Positions 1-6,480 of a stretch of DNA of 27,362 nucleotides are shown piece by piece. Under the pieces are notes generated by a model, which was given only the letters and a program-made list of their open reading frames with translations, made no database searches and had not been told where the DNA came from. The position numbers and the translations under genes are program-made. This DNA is from JBDTDV01 sp039922875 (lineage in GTDB: Bacteria > Actinomycetota > Actinomycetes > Actinomycetales > Microbacteriaceae), in the NCBI GenBank assembly GCA_039922875.1, contig JBDTDV010000033.1, positions 1-27,362 on the forward strand, written 5' to 3'. Every line of letters begins with the position of its first letter. The stretch's first letter is position 1.

Positions 1-1
1 C

Positions 2-1171
2 ATCTACTACACAACCGACGGATCCGAGCCGACCCCATCAAGCACCGCATACACCGGACCGGTCACCCTGACGGCCGGACTCACCCTGCGATTCATCGGC
101 GTGGACACCGCCGGAAACGCATCGGCAGCACAACAGGCGGCCTACACAATCGCAGCTGATACGACGCCTCCGGCCGTGGCGGCGAGCCCACCCGGCGGGC
201 AGTTCGCAGCAGGCCAGAAGATCGCGCTGACCGCCGACGAGGCCGCCACCATCTACTACACGACCGATGGAACCACCCCCGATCAGACCAGCTCGCAGTA
301 CACGGCACCGCTGACCCTGAGTGGCGGCTTCACCCTGAAGTACTTCGCTAAGGATCTGGCCGGCAACACCTCCGCTGTCCATTCCGAGGTTTACACTCTG
401 GCCCCGATCGGCCCGCCGTCATGGCACGACTACACCGGTGACGGACTTGCCGACGTGCTGGCGGCGACGGGCAAGATCCTCAAGGTCTACCCGGGCAATG
501 GGGCCGGAAAGATCGGCTCGGGGACCCAGATCGCCACGGGGTGGAACGGCATGAATGCCACCCTGACCCCCGGAGATTTCGACGGCGACGGCAACCCGGA
601 CGTTCTGGCCCGGGCCACCCGCGGCGGCGCCCTGTGGCTATTTCCCGGCAACGGCAACGGCGCTTTCGGCAAGCGGATCCAAGTCGGCTGGGGATGGAAC
701 GTGATGACCGCGCTGATATCGCCTGGAGACTTCGATGGCGATGGCAATCCTGACGTGCTGGCCCGCGACAGTAGCGGCAACCTGTGGCTCTACCCCGGTG
801 ACGGCAACGGCGGCTGGATGGCCCGTAGCCGGGTGGGAACGGGATGGAACATCATGAACCTCATCAGCAGCGGGCGAGACTTCGACGGCGATGGCAATCC
901 TGACGTGCTGGCCCGCGACAGCAGCGGAAACCTCTGGCTCTACCCCGGTGACGGTGCCGGCGGCTGGCACAACCGCACTCTGGTCGCCAGCGGATGGGGC
1001 GGACTCTCGAAGATCGCCTCGCCCGGCGACCTCAGCGGAGACGGTAACACGGATATCGTCGCCCGCGACAGCAGCGGCACCGTCTGGCTCTACCCCGGCA
1101 ACGGATCCGGAGGAATCAACTCCCGCACCCAGTTGGCCACCGGCTGGGGTAGCGTCTCCGTGATCGGCTAA
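2..1171 (+). CDS. Secreted protein with chitobiase C-terminal-like modules and FG-GAP/VCBS repeats (5' truncated)
   Basis: The gene enters from the left edge; 389 residues are visible and the start lies outside. Residues 1-51 and about 60-108 are two copies of a CHB_HEX_C-like module (YYTTDG, then P..SS..Y and a closing D.AGN motif), an immunoglobulin-like fold common at the C-termini of actinobacterial exported enzymes. From about residue 143 there are five repeats of 49-51 residues starting near 143, 192, 243, 293 and 343. They carry DxDGDGNPDVLARD (calcium-loop type), then LWLYPG(D/N)G and GWN, which is the FG-GAP/VCBS pattern expected to form a beta-propeller. There is no cell-wall anchor or transmembrane tail. 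The protein is therefore probably exported and may act in binding or adhesion, or as the non-catalytic tail of a hydrolase. The catalytic part, if there is one, is not in the window. Module identity is fairly sure; the overall function is unknown. Confidence 0.85.
   Translation: MYYTTDGSEPTPSSTAYTGPVTLTAGLTLRFIGVDTAGNASAAQQAAYTIAADTTPPAVAASPPGGQFAAGQKIALTADEAATIYYTTDGTTPDQTSSQYTAPLTLSGGFTLKYFAKDLAGNTSAVHSEVYTLAPIGPPSWHDYTGDGLADVLAATGKILKVYPGNGAGKIGSGTQIATGWNGMNATLTPGDFDGDGNPDVLARATRGGALWLFPGNGNGAFGKRIQVGWGWNVMTALISPGDFDGDGNPDVLARDSSGNLWLYPGDGNGGWMARSRVGTGWNIMNLISSGRDFDGDGNPDVLARDSSGNLWLYPGDGAGGWHNRTLVASGWGGLSKIASPGDLSGDGNTDIVARDSSGTVWLYPGNGSGGINSRTQLATGWGSVSVIG
728..968 (+). repeat. Two near-identical 150-bp coding repeat units
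   Basis: The stretches beginning at 728 and 878 match over about 90 bases with only a handful of differences, most of them third-position changes. The spacing is exactly 150 bp, one propeller repeat. The flanking units at 575 and 1028 keep the register but have diverged further. This suggests a recent duplication or gene conversion of one repeat inside the gene. Confidence 0.8.
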
Positions 1172-1231
1172 CCAAACCAGCGGCCGAGGTCGACTCAGCC
1201 GGCGAGACCGCAATCTCGGCGAGGATGCATC

Positions 1232-1261
1232 GCAACACAATGCAACGCAACGCAACGCAAT
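1232..1261 (+). repeat. Pentamer tandem repeat (GCAAC)
   Basis: Six 5-bp units run back to back: gcaac, acaat, gcaac, gcaac, gcaac, gcaat. They lie in the 238-bp gap between the exported-protein gene and the DUF6421 gene. Apart from this repeat and the RBS of the next gene, nothing else was recognised in the gap. Confidence 0.85.
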
Positions 1262-1409
1262 GGATCGCGGGCCCCGCCGCATCCGGGCGCAACCGATCGC
1301 CGGTGCGAACAAGAAAACGGCCAGGCGCCCCGGATACGCTGGGAGTAGCGCAGCAAATGCGTACACCGATTGCCGCATCCGCGGCCGTTCACGCGACGGG
1401 AGGTTCACC

Positions 1410-2876
1410 ATGTCACAACTCAGCGCTCCATCAGCCATGATGCAGTTCAGCGCAGACGCCATTGTCGGAGAGCCCGAGGTCGTCGAAGACCGCGCCGGGC
1501 TCCGCATCGAGGGCATCGCGACCCATCCGGCCTGGCTCCGCCTGAAGGCAGCCGCGATCGCCATGCAGCCGCTACAGATCAAGGACGGCTCCGTGCCAGA
1601 GGCGGCAGACCGCGCTGCCGCACGCACGCACGTCGAAGCAATCGTCGACTCGATCGGCGAACTAGCTCCGCTGTTCCCACACGACCAGTCGTACCTGCGG
1701 GCACTGCGTCAGGATTTCATCCGCTGGTCCGATGCCGACTTCGGTGTGCCGGACTTCCTGGACTCGCTGATGGCCTTCCAGCCACAGCAGCACAGAATCG
1801 ACGGACTCCAGCACCTGGTGGTATTCCCCATGTACACCCAGAACGGCAGCACGAATCGCCTGGTCGAGGCGGTTCTGATCGAGGTGATCTGGCCCGAGTT
1901 CATCACCGCGCTCGAGGCGGGCGACTACTCGAACAAGCTGTTTGTGCCGATTCGGTTCATCGACTTCACCCCGGGGTACGACACTAATTCGGCCGTGCTT
2001 TTTCCAGAGACCGTTGCGATGCGGGAGATCCCGACCTTCAGTTGGGGTGCGATTTTCGCCGATCGGGAGGCCGCGAGGTTCCGCCGAGTGGTCCGGGCGG
2101 CATCCGAGATCACCAAGCTGGAGCTGCCGGCTGAGGCGGCGGCACTGCTGGACTCGCAGAGTCTGGCCGAAGAGACCTTTGTGATGTGGGATCTCATCCA
2201 CGACCGCACCCACATGCGCGGAGATCTGCCGTTCGACCCGTTCATGATCAAGCAGCGGATGCCGTTCTTCCTCTATTCGCTGGAGGAGATGCGCTGCGAC
2301 ATGACCGCATTCCGCGAGGCGGTGCGCCTGGAGCGCTCGCTCTCGACGCCGCAGGCTGAGGGTTCAGCGGGGTTGTCGGATGCCGACTGCGCGATCCGCG
2401 ATCACGCCAGGCTGGTGCAATATGCGGTGATCTTCGACCGGATCTTCCGATTCGCAATCACCGGTAGCCGGGTACGCAATTACGACGGACTCGGCGGTCA
2501 GCTGCTGTTCGCCTGGTTGCACCAGCATCACGTGCTGCACTGGACGGACACCAAGCTGACCATCGACTGGCCGGAGGTGCCTGATGTCGTGATCGCACTC
2601 AGCGATGCGATCAACGATCTGTACTGGAACTCGATCGACCGGCCGAAGACGGCGCATTGGCTGGCGGCGTACGAACTGGTCTCCTCGGTGTTGACCCCGA
2701 ATCCGGCATCCGCCTGGGCCCGCGGACTGCCCGACGAGGTGCTCAACGGTGCGCCGAGGGGCTACACCGACCAGGTGCTGGATGACGAGTTCCCACTGTC
2801 CATGTTCTACGAGGCGCTGAACAAGAAGATGCGCGAGGTGATTTCCTCAACCGCCGGAATCACCGGGACCGACTAG
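1410..2876 (+). CDS. DUF6421-type protein, possible metal-dependent enzyme
   Basis: 488 residues. I chose the ATG at 1410 because a GGGAGG ribosome site ends 6 bases before it; the open frame extends upstream to 1260 without any such signal. The sequence resembles the actinobacterial DUF6421 family (from memory, not searched). No signal peptide or membrane segment is visible, so it is probably cytoplasmic. Residues 264-268 read HDRTH, and 24 residues after the second histidine comes EEMRCD (E292, E293, D297). HxxxH followed by EExRxD recalls the zinc site of gluzincin peptidases, notably dipeptidyl peptidase III (HELLGH...EECRAE), although aspartate replaces the usual catalytic glutamate. A second histidine cluster, HQHHVLH, lies further on. 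A short-chain dehydrogenase follows, separated by an inverted repeat that probably ends this transcript. A metal site is inference; no substrate can be named. Confidence 0.85.
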   Translation: MSQLSAPSAMMQFSADAIVGEPEVVEDRAGLRIEGIATHPAWLRLKAAAIAMQPLQIKDGSVPEAADRAAARTHVEAIVDSIGELAPLFPHDQSYLRALRQDFIRWSDADFGVPDFLDSLMAFQPQQHRIDGLQHLVVFPMYTQNGSTNRLVEAVLIEVIWPEFITALEAGDYSNKLFVPIRFIDFTPGYDTNSAVLFPETVAMREIPTFSWGAIFADREAARFRRVVRAASEITKLELPAEAAALLDSQSLAEETFVMWDLIHDRTHMRGDLPFDPFMIKQRMPFFLYSLEEMRCDMTAFREAVRLERSLSTPQAEGSAGLSDADCAIRDHARLVQYAVIFDRIFRFAITGSRVRNYDGLGGQLLFAWLHQHHVLHWTDTKLTIDWPEVPDVVIALSDAINDLYWNSIDRPKTAHWLAAYELVSSVLTPNPASAWARGLPDEVLNGAPRGYTDQVLDDEFPLSMFYEALNKKMREVISSTAGITGTD

Positions 2877-2882
2877 CACCCG

Positions 2883-2948
2883 GCCGCTCTGTCGCTGAGC
2901 TGCTCGGCTATCGCTGAGCTGCTCTGTGGGCTCAGCGACAGAGCCGGC
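2883..2948. terminator. Long inverted repeat, probable terminator between DUF6421 gene and SDR gene
   Basis: Starting 7 bp after the DUF6421 stop, CTCTGTCGCTGAGC (2887-2900) pairs perfectly with 2930-2943. With one bulged base the pairing extends to 2883 and 2948. The loop is 29 nt. There is also a 14-bp direct repeat, TCGCTGAGCTGCTC, at 2892-2905 and 2911-2924, so alternative pairings exist. No T-run follows, which is common in high-GC actinobacteria. The right arm lies where the -35 region of the SDR promoter should be, so a role as an operator is also possible. Confidence 0.55.
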
Positions 2949-2951
2949 AGC

Positions 2952-2957
2952 TAAGCT
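2952..2957 (+). promoter_or_regulatory. -10 box (TAAGCT) for leaderless SDR transcript
   Basis: TAAGCT lies 7 bases before the ATG at 2965 and no convincing Shine-Dalgarno is present. This is the TAnnnT spacing typical of actinobacterial leaderless genes. Confidence 0.5.
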
Positions 2958-2964
2958 GGGCGGC

Positions 2965-3651
2965 ATGGGCGACGACGATGTGACGCTGACGGACAAGGTG
3001 GTGCTGATCGCCGGGGCGACCAGCACAAGCGGGCGGGCGGCGGCGTCCGCACTGCACGCGGCGGGTGCCCGGGTGATCGCAGTAGGTACGAATCAGGAGC
3101 GGCTGGACAACCTCGCGCTTTCCGTTTCGGGGATCGACACCGAGGTGTGCGACCTGACCAGCGGTTCGGCGGTACTTGAACTAGCGATGCGGATCCACCA
3201 CACGATCGGACCGGTGGACGGCGTGATCCAACTCGTCGGCGGTTGGCGCGGCGGCGGCGGACTGACTGGGCAGAGCGACGTCGACTGGGCGTACCTGGAG
3301 CGAGCGCTGACCAGCCTTCGGAACACCTCTCGGGTGTTCTACGATGACCTGGTCGCCTCCCCCGCCGGACGATTCGCGATGGTGTCCTCTACCAGTGTGG
3401 ACGCGCCGAAGGCGGGCGGCGCGAACTACGCCGCGATGAAGGCGGCGTCCGAGGCCTGGACCCGCGCCCTGGCCAACGGGCTCGGCAAAGACAGCGCGTC
3501 GGCCGCCGCGGTGATCTTCGTGGTCACCTCACTCGACGGACTCGAGACCAAGCTTGCCGAACGCCTCGTCGGCCTCTGGTCTGGCGATGCCGCGGCCATC
3601 AACGGCGCTCGGATCCCCCTGACTAAGCAGGATTCAGCGCAACCCGGCTAG
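2965..3651 (+). CDS. Short-chain dehydrogenase/reductase (SDR)
   Basis: 228 residues, the compact size of classical SDRs. After a short N-terminus comes a Rossmann strand and glycine loop (VVLIAGATSTSG), a variant of the usual TGxxxGIG because the last glycine of the motif is replaced. The catalytic tetrad region is intact: the MVSSTS serine stretch is followed by NYAAMKAA, which provides YxxxK. NAD(P)-dependent oxidation or reduction of an alcohol/carbonyl is therefore expected; the substrate is unknown. The ATG at 2965 was preferred over an in-frame GTG at 2926, which falls inside the preceding inverted repeat. A TAAGCT box 7 bases upstream suggests a leaderless message. The gene follows the DUF6421 gene in the same orientation and faces a small zinc-ribbon gene at its 3' end. 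Confidence 0.85.
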   Translation: MGDDDVTLTDKVVLIAGATSTSGRAAASALHAAGARVIAVGTNQERLDNLALSVSGIDTEVCDLTSGSAVLELAMRIHHTIGPVDGVIQLVGGWRGGGGLTGQSDVDWAYLERALTSLRNTSRVFYDDLVASPAGRFAMVSSTSVDAPKAGGANYAAMKAASEAWTRALANGLGKDSASAAAVIFVVTSLDGLETKLAERLVGLWSGDAAAINGARIPLTKQDSAQPG

Positions 3652-3675
3652 CGCATCCGCCAAAAAACGGATGCG
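3652..3675. terminator. Hairpin between convergent genes
   Basis: CGCATCCG (3652-3659) pairs perfectly with CGGATGCG (3668-3675) around an A-rich 8-nt loop, directly after the SDR stop codon. A second hairpin follows at 3683-3700. Together they probably terminate transcription from both sides. Confidence 0.6.
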
Positions 3676-3682
3676 GCAGGTT

Positions 3683-3700
3683 CGCGGCGTCTACGCCGCG
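3683..3700. terminator. GC-rich hairpin overlapping the end of the zinc-ribbon gene
   Basis: CGCGGCG (3683-3689) and CGCCGCG (3694-3700) form a 7-bp stem with a TCTA loop. The loop contains most of the stop codon of the minus-strand gene. Confidence 0.5.
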
Positions 3701-3957
3701 CGGCCGGTTTCGAGCTGGTCGCCGTCGGCTCTGCCCGGACAATGCAGGAAGGTGTGCACGCCCTCGTGCTCAACCTCATGCATCGGCATTGCGTTTCCGC
3801 AAAGGGGACAGAGGTTGTGCTCTGGAGTACGCGGTTCCTCAGCATCGAATGGACCGAGCGGCGGTGGCCCGAAGATCGGCAGCAAAGCGGTGTCCAGCCA
3901 CAGTGTGGCGTTCGCAGCAATGCGTCGTGAGCCGGTATGGCTCCTGATCTGTGCCAT
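3691..3957 (-). CDS. Small zinc-ribbon-like hypothetical protein
   Basis: 88 residues starting MAQIRSHTGSRR. The middle is hydrophobic and proline-rich (LLPIFGPPPLGPFD). The C-terminal half has CPLCG, then histidines in MHEVEHEGVHTF and a final HCP, so two cysteines plus a later Cys/His pair could bind one zinc ion. No enzyme domain is recognised. The frame is open further upstream, but that part runs through a palindromic element and has no coding character, so I start at the ATG at 3957. A TACGAT box 5 bases before it suggests a leaderless transcript. The gene is convergent with the SDR gene and divergent from the permease gene. The function is unknown. That it is a real gene is supported by its compositional character and the metal-binding pattern only. 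Confidence 0.65.
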   Translation of the reverse strand: MAQIRSHTGSRRIAANATLWLDTALLPIFGPPPLGPFDAEEPRTPEHNLCPLCGNAMPMHEVEHEGVHTFLHCPGRADGDQLETGRAA

Positions 3958-3962
3958 ACCAC

Positions 3963-3968
3963 ATCGTA
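3963..3968 (-). promoter_or_regulatory. -10 box (TACGAT) for zinc-ribbon gene
   Basis: On the minus strand TACGAT lies 5 bases upstream of the ATG at 3957, with no Shine-Dalgarno. Confidence 0.4.
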
Positions 3969-4025
3969 CGTCGCCCTGTCGACTGTGGCGCAAGAACTTT
4001 ACGAATTGCTTTCCGACTTGCTCGC

Positions 4026-4082
4026 CGAACCCGCAGTTGTGGTCCGAAATTCGCGCATTTTCGAACCACGACTGCAGGTTCG
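4026..4082. repeat. 57-bp palindromic element, copy 1
   Basis: The arms are 4026-4050 and 4058-4082; the left arm begins CGAACCCGCAGTTGTGGTCC. Twenty-one of 25 positions are complementary and the central spacer is 7 nt. The element lies in the divergent gap between the zinc-ribbon gene and the permease gene. A second copy of identical length is at 5301-5357. Its size and imperfect palindromy resemble REP/REPIN-type extragenic repeats. Confidence 0.85.
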
Positions 4083-4153
4083 CGGAAATACGGAACCAGA
4101 ACGTGCTTGGCTGGAGTCGAGCGTGACAAGGACGAATCGGACTCGGGGATCCC

Positions 4154-5311
4154 ATGGGCATATTCGATCGCAAGCATTCCGAACACAGCGGGCCGCAGAT
4201 CGGCCGACCGGAATCCCAGACCCCACAATTGTGGGGCGATCAGCTGGGCCGCTTGGCGACCCGGTGCGTTCAGGTGCTCGCCGTCACCGCCGTCGCGGCG
4301 CTCGTCGTTTTCGCGATGACCCAGGTCAGCCTGGCCGTCATCCCGGTGCTCATCGCGCTGATCCTGGCCTGCGCCATCCATCCGCTGATCAGCTGGATGC
4401 GCCGCCGCGGCATCCCGGCAGTGCTCGGCACATTCATCGCCCTGTTCACGGTGTTGGCCGTCCTGGGCGGGCTGACCTGGCTGATCGTGTGGACGATCCG
4501 CGAGCAGTGGGAGGAACTGGTCTCCTCCGCCGTTGACGGCATCGACCAATTGCAGGGCTTCGTACAGGATCTGCCGTTCTCGATCAGTGCGGAGCAGATC
4601 GACGAGGTCAAACAGGCCGGTGCCGACTTCCTCACCAGCAGCCAGTTCGGTAGCGGGGCTCTGGCCGGGGTGTCGGCGACCGCGAGCTTCTTCACCGGGC
4701 TGATCCTCATGGTGGTCGTACTGTTTTTCTTCATGAAAGACGGCCCGCAGATCTGGGAGTTCCTGCTCCGGCCGTTCACCGGGGAGAGCTATCGCAGGGG
4801 CCACCGGATCGGTGACAAGACGGTTGATGTGCTCGGCGGTTACGTTCGCGGGACGGCGGCCATCGCGGCGGTTGACGCGGTGGGGATCGGTGTCGCGCTG
4901 GTCATCATCGGCGTGCCGCTAGCCCTGCCGCTGGCCGTGATCGTCTTTCTGACCTCGTTCATCCCGCTGGTCGGCGCCACACTGGCCGGCATTCTGGCGG
5001 CATTGGTCGCGCTGGTGGCCAATGGACCCGTTGAGGCCCTGATCGTGGTAGCCGTCGTGATCGCCGTCAACCAGCTCGAGGGAAACTTTCTGCAGCCGGT
5101 GGTCATGGCGCGATCGCTGAAGCTGCACGCCTTGGTGGTGCTGCTCGCTCTGACCGTCGGCACAATCCTCGGCGGCATTGTCGGAGCGGTTATCGCCGTA
5201 CCGGTTGCAGCGGTGGCCTGGGGCATCACCACCGTGTGGAACGGTCCGAATGAACCGGCCGAGCCCGCCAAGCCCAAGCCGAGCCGAGGGAAGACCACGA
5301 CGAACCTGTAG
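4154..5311 (+). CDS. AI-2E/PerM-family transporter
   Basis: 385 residues, typical of the PerM/TqsA/YdiK family. A soluble N-terminus (1-30) is followed by paired hydrophobic segments (about 38-55 and 58-80), another near 92-113, a soluble amphipathic insert (about 115-175), then LILMVVVLFFFMKDG and three to four further membrane segments containing the family-typical IPLVGATLAGILAALVAL and NQLEGNFLQPVVM stretches. The C-terminus is a short Pro/Lys tail. The family includes a proposed autoinducer-2 exporter and Na+/H+ antiporters, so the substrate cannot be assigned. The ATG at 4154 follows GGGGATCCC, a moderate RBS. The last codons and the TAG stop lie inside copy 2 of the 57-bp palindrome, so the element may have trimmed or replaced the original C-terminus. 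Confidence 0.9.
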   Translation: MGIFDRKHSEHSGPQIGRPESQTPQLWGDQLGRLATRCVQVLAVTAVAALVVFAMTQVSLAVIPVLIALILACAIHPLISWMRRRGIPAVLGTFIALFTVLAVLGGLTWLIVWTIREQWEELVSSAVDGIDQLQGFVQDLPFSISAEQIDEVKQAGADFLTSSQFGSGALAGVSATASFFTGLILMVVVLFFFMKDGPQIWEFLLRPFTGESYRRGHRIGDKTVDVLGGYVRGTAAIAAVDAVGIGVALVIIGVPLALPLAVIVFLTSFIPLVGATLAGILAALVALVANGPVEALIVVAVVIAVNQLEGNFLQPVVMARSLKLHALVVLLALTVGTILGGIVGAVIAVPVAAVAWGITTVWNGPNEPAEPAKPKPSRGKTTTNL

Positions 5312-5357
5312 TAGTGGCTCGAAATTGCGGAGTTTTTGGACCACAACTGCAGGTTCG
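5301..5357. repeat. 57-bp palindromic element, copy 2, containing a stop codon
   Basis: Same length and layout as the copy at 4026-4082. The right arm, read on the minus strand, begins CGAACCTGCAGTTGTGGTCC; the left arm begins CGAACCTGTAGTAGTGG. The permease stop codon TAG (5309-5311) is within the left arm. The right edge reaches the expected -35 region of the aldolase promoter. Confidence 0.85.
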
Positions 5358-5376
5358 GGGGGATGCCGGGCCGAAC

Positions 5377-5382
5377 TAAGCT
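5377..5382 (+). promoter_or_regulatory. -10 box (TAAGCT) for aldolase gene
   Basis: TAAGCT ends 6 bases before the GTG at 5389, with no Shine-Dalgarno. It is the same box as in front of the SDR gene. Confidence 0.5.
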
Positions 5383-5388
5383 GGATCA

Positions 5389-6465
5389 GTGGCTGAGAAC
5401 TCAACATTGCACGACACCGACTACCGGGGATTCGCCTCCGACAACTACGCGGGAGCGCATCCCGAGATCATGGCGGCGATCGCAGCCGCCAACGGAGGAC
5501 ACCAGATCGCCTATGGCGAGGATGTCTACACCGCGCGTCTGCAGGAGGTGATGGTGGGGCATTTTGGTGCGGGCGTCGAGGCCTTCCCGGTATTCAACGG
5601 CACCGGGGCGAACGTGACCGGGCTGCAGTCGATGCTGCCGCGATGGGGAGCGGTGATCTGCGCGGACACCGCCCACATCAATACCGACGAGAATGGTGCC
5701 CCCGAGCGGGTCGCCGGTCTCAAGCTCTTGCCGGTGCACACTCCAGACGGCAAGCTCACCCCGGATCTCATCGATACGGAAGCGTGGGGCTGGGGTGACG
5801 AGCACCGGGCGCAGCCGCTGGTGGTCTCGATCACCCAGACCACCGAGCTCGGCACCGCATACTCCATCGACGAGATCAGGGCGATAGCCGATCATGCGCA
5901 CGAGCGCGGTATGACTCTGCACATGGACGGCGCAAGAATCGCCAACGCTGCGGTCAGCCTGAACGCACCGCTGCGTGCCTTCACCCGGGATGCCGGAGTC
6001 GACGTGCTCAGCTTCGGCGGGACCAAGAACGGTCTGCTGTTCGGCGAAGCCATCCTGGTGCTGAACCCGGCGAGTTCGGCCGGGTTGAAGTACCTGCGCA
6101 AGCTGAACATGCAACTCGCCTCCAAGATGCGCTTTATCTCGGCCCAGCTGATCGCCCTGCTGAGCGATGGCGTCTGGCTTCGTTCGGCACGGCATGCCAA
6201 CGCCATGGCCGACCGGCTGCGGGCGGCACTGGACGAGGGAATCGCCGCGGGGCGCCTGCACGGGCTGAGTTTCAGCCAGCCGACCCAGTCGAACGCCGTG
6301 TTCGCCATCCTTCCGGCTGGCGTCGCCGATCGACTGCGGGAGTCATTCCGGTTCTACGATTGGGATGCCGCGCGCGGTGAAGTGCGCTGGATGTGCTCCT
6401 GGGATACCACCGAAGCCGACATCGACGCCTTCGTCGCCGCCATCACCCACGAACTCGGTCGCTGA
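5389..6465 (+). CDS. Low-specificity L-threonine aldolase-type PLP enzyme
   Basis: 358 residues, the usual length of fold-type I threonine aldolases (beta-eliminating lyase family), which split L-threonine or L-allo-threonine into glycine and an aldehyde using pyridoxal phosphate. The N-terminus has the family's SDNYAGAHPEIMAA and GEDVYTARLQE stretches. The FNGTGANVTGL loop should hold the cofactor phosphate, LHMDGARIANAA contains the aspartate that contacts the pyridine nitrogen, and SFGGTKNGLL carries the Schiff-base lysine K213. The start is a GTG preceded at 6 bases by TAAGCT. The gene follows the permease in the same direction but has its own apparent promoter, and it is convergent with the alcohol dehydrogenase gene 15 bp away. 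Substrate preference cannot be read from the sequence. Confidence 0.9.
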   Translation: MAENSTLHDTDYRGFASDNYAGAHPEIMAAIAAANGGHQIAYGEDVYTARLQEVMVGHFGAGVEAFPVFNGTGANVTGLQSMLPRWGAVICADTAHINTDENGAPERVAGLKLLPVHTPDGKLTPDLIDTEAWGWGDEHRAQPLVVSITQTTELGTAYSIDEIRAIADHAHERGMTLHMDGARIANAAVSLNAPLRAFTRDAGVDVLSFGGTKNGLLFGEAILVLNPASSAGLKYLRKLNMQLASKMRFISAQLIALLSDGVWLRSARHANAMADRLRAALDEGIAAGRLHGLSFSQPTQSNAVFAILPAGVADRLRESFRFYDWDAARGEVRWMCSWDTTEADIDAFVAAITHELGR

Positions 6466-6480
6466 GCCACCGGTCCGGTA

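Noticed and set aside
575..1120. Regularly spaced repeats considered as a CRISPR array
   Set aside because: The repeats are in frame, 150 bp apart and encode FG-GAP units. There are no short identical repeats with unique spacers and no cas genes.
1260..1409. N-terminal extension of the DUF6421-type gene
   Set aside because: The extension is Arg-rich, begins inside a pentamer repeat and has no RBS, whereas the ATG at 1410 has GGGAGG at a good distance.
638..1627. 329-residue minus-strand frame across the FG-GAP gene and the next gap
   Set aside because: It spans a repeat-coding gene and an intergenic tandem repeat and shows no domain. The plus-strand gene explains the region.
3839..4804. 321-residue minus-strand frame through the permease start
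   Set aside because: Antisense to the permease, of low-complexity Asp/Gln/His-rich composition, and it runs through the 57-bp palindrome.
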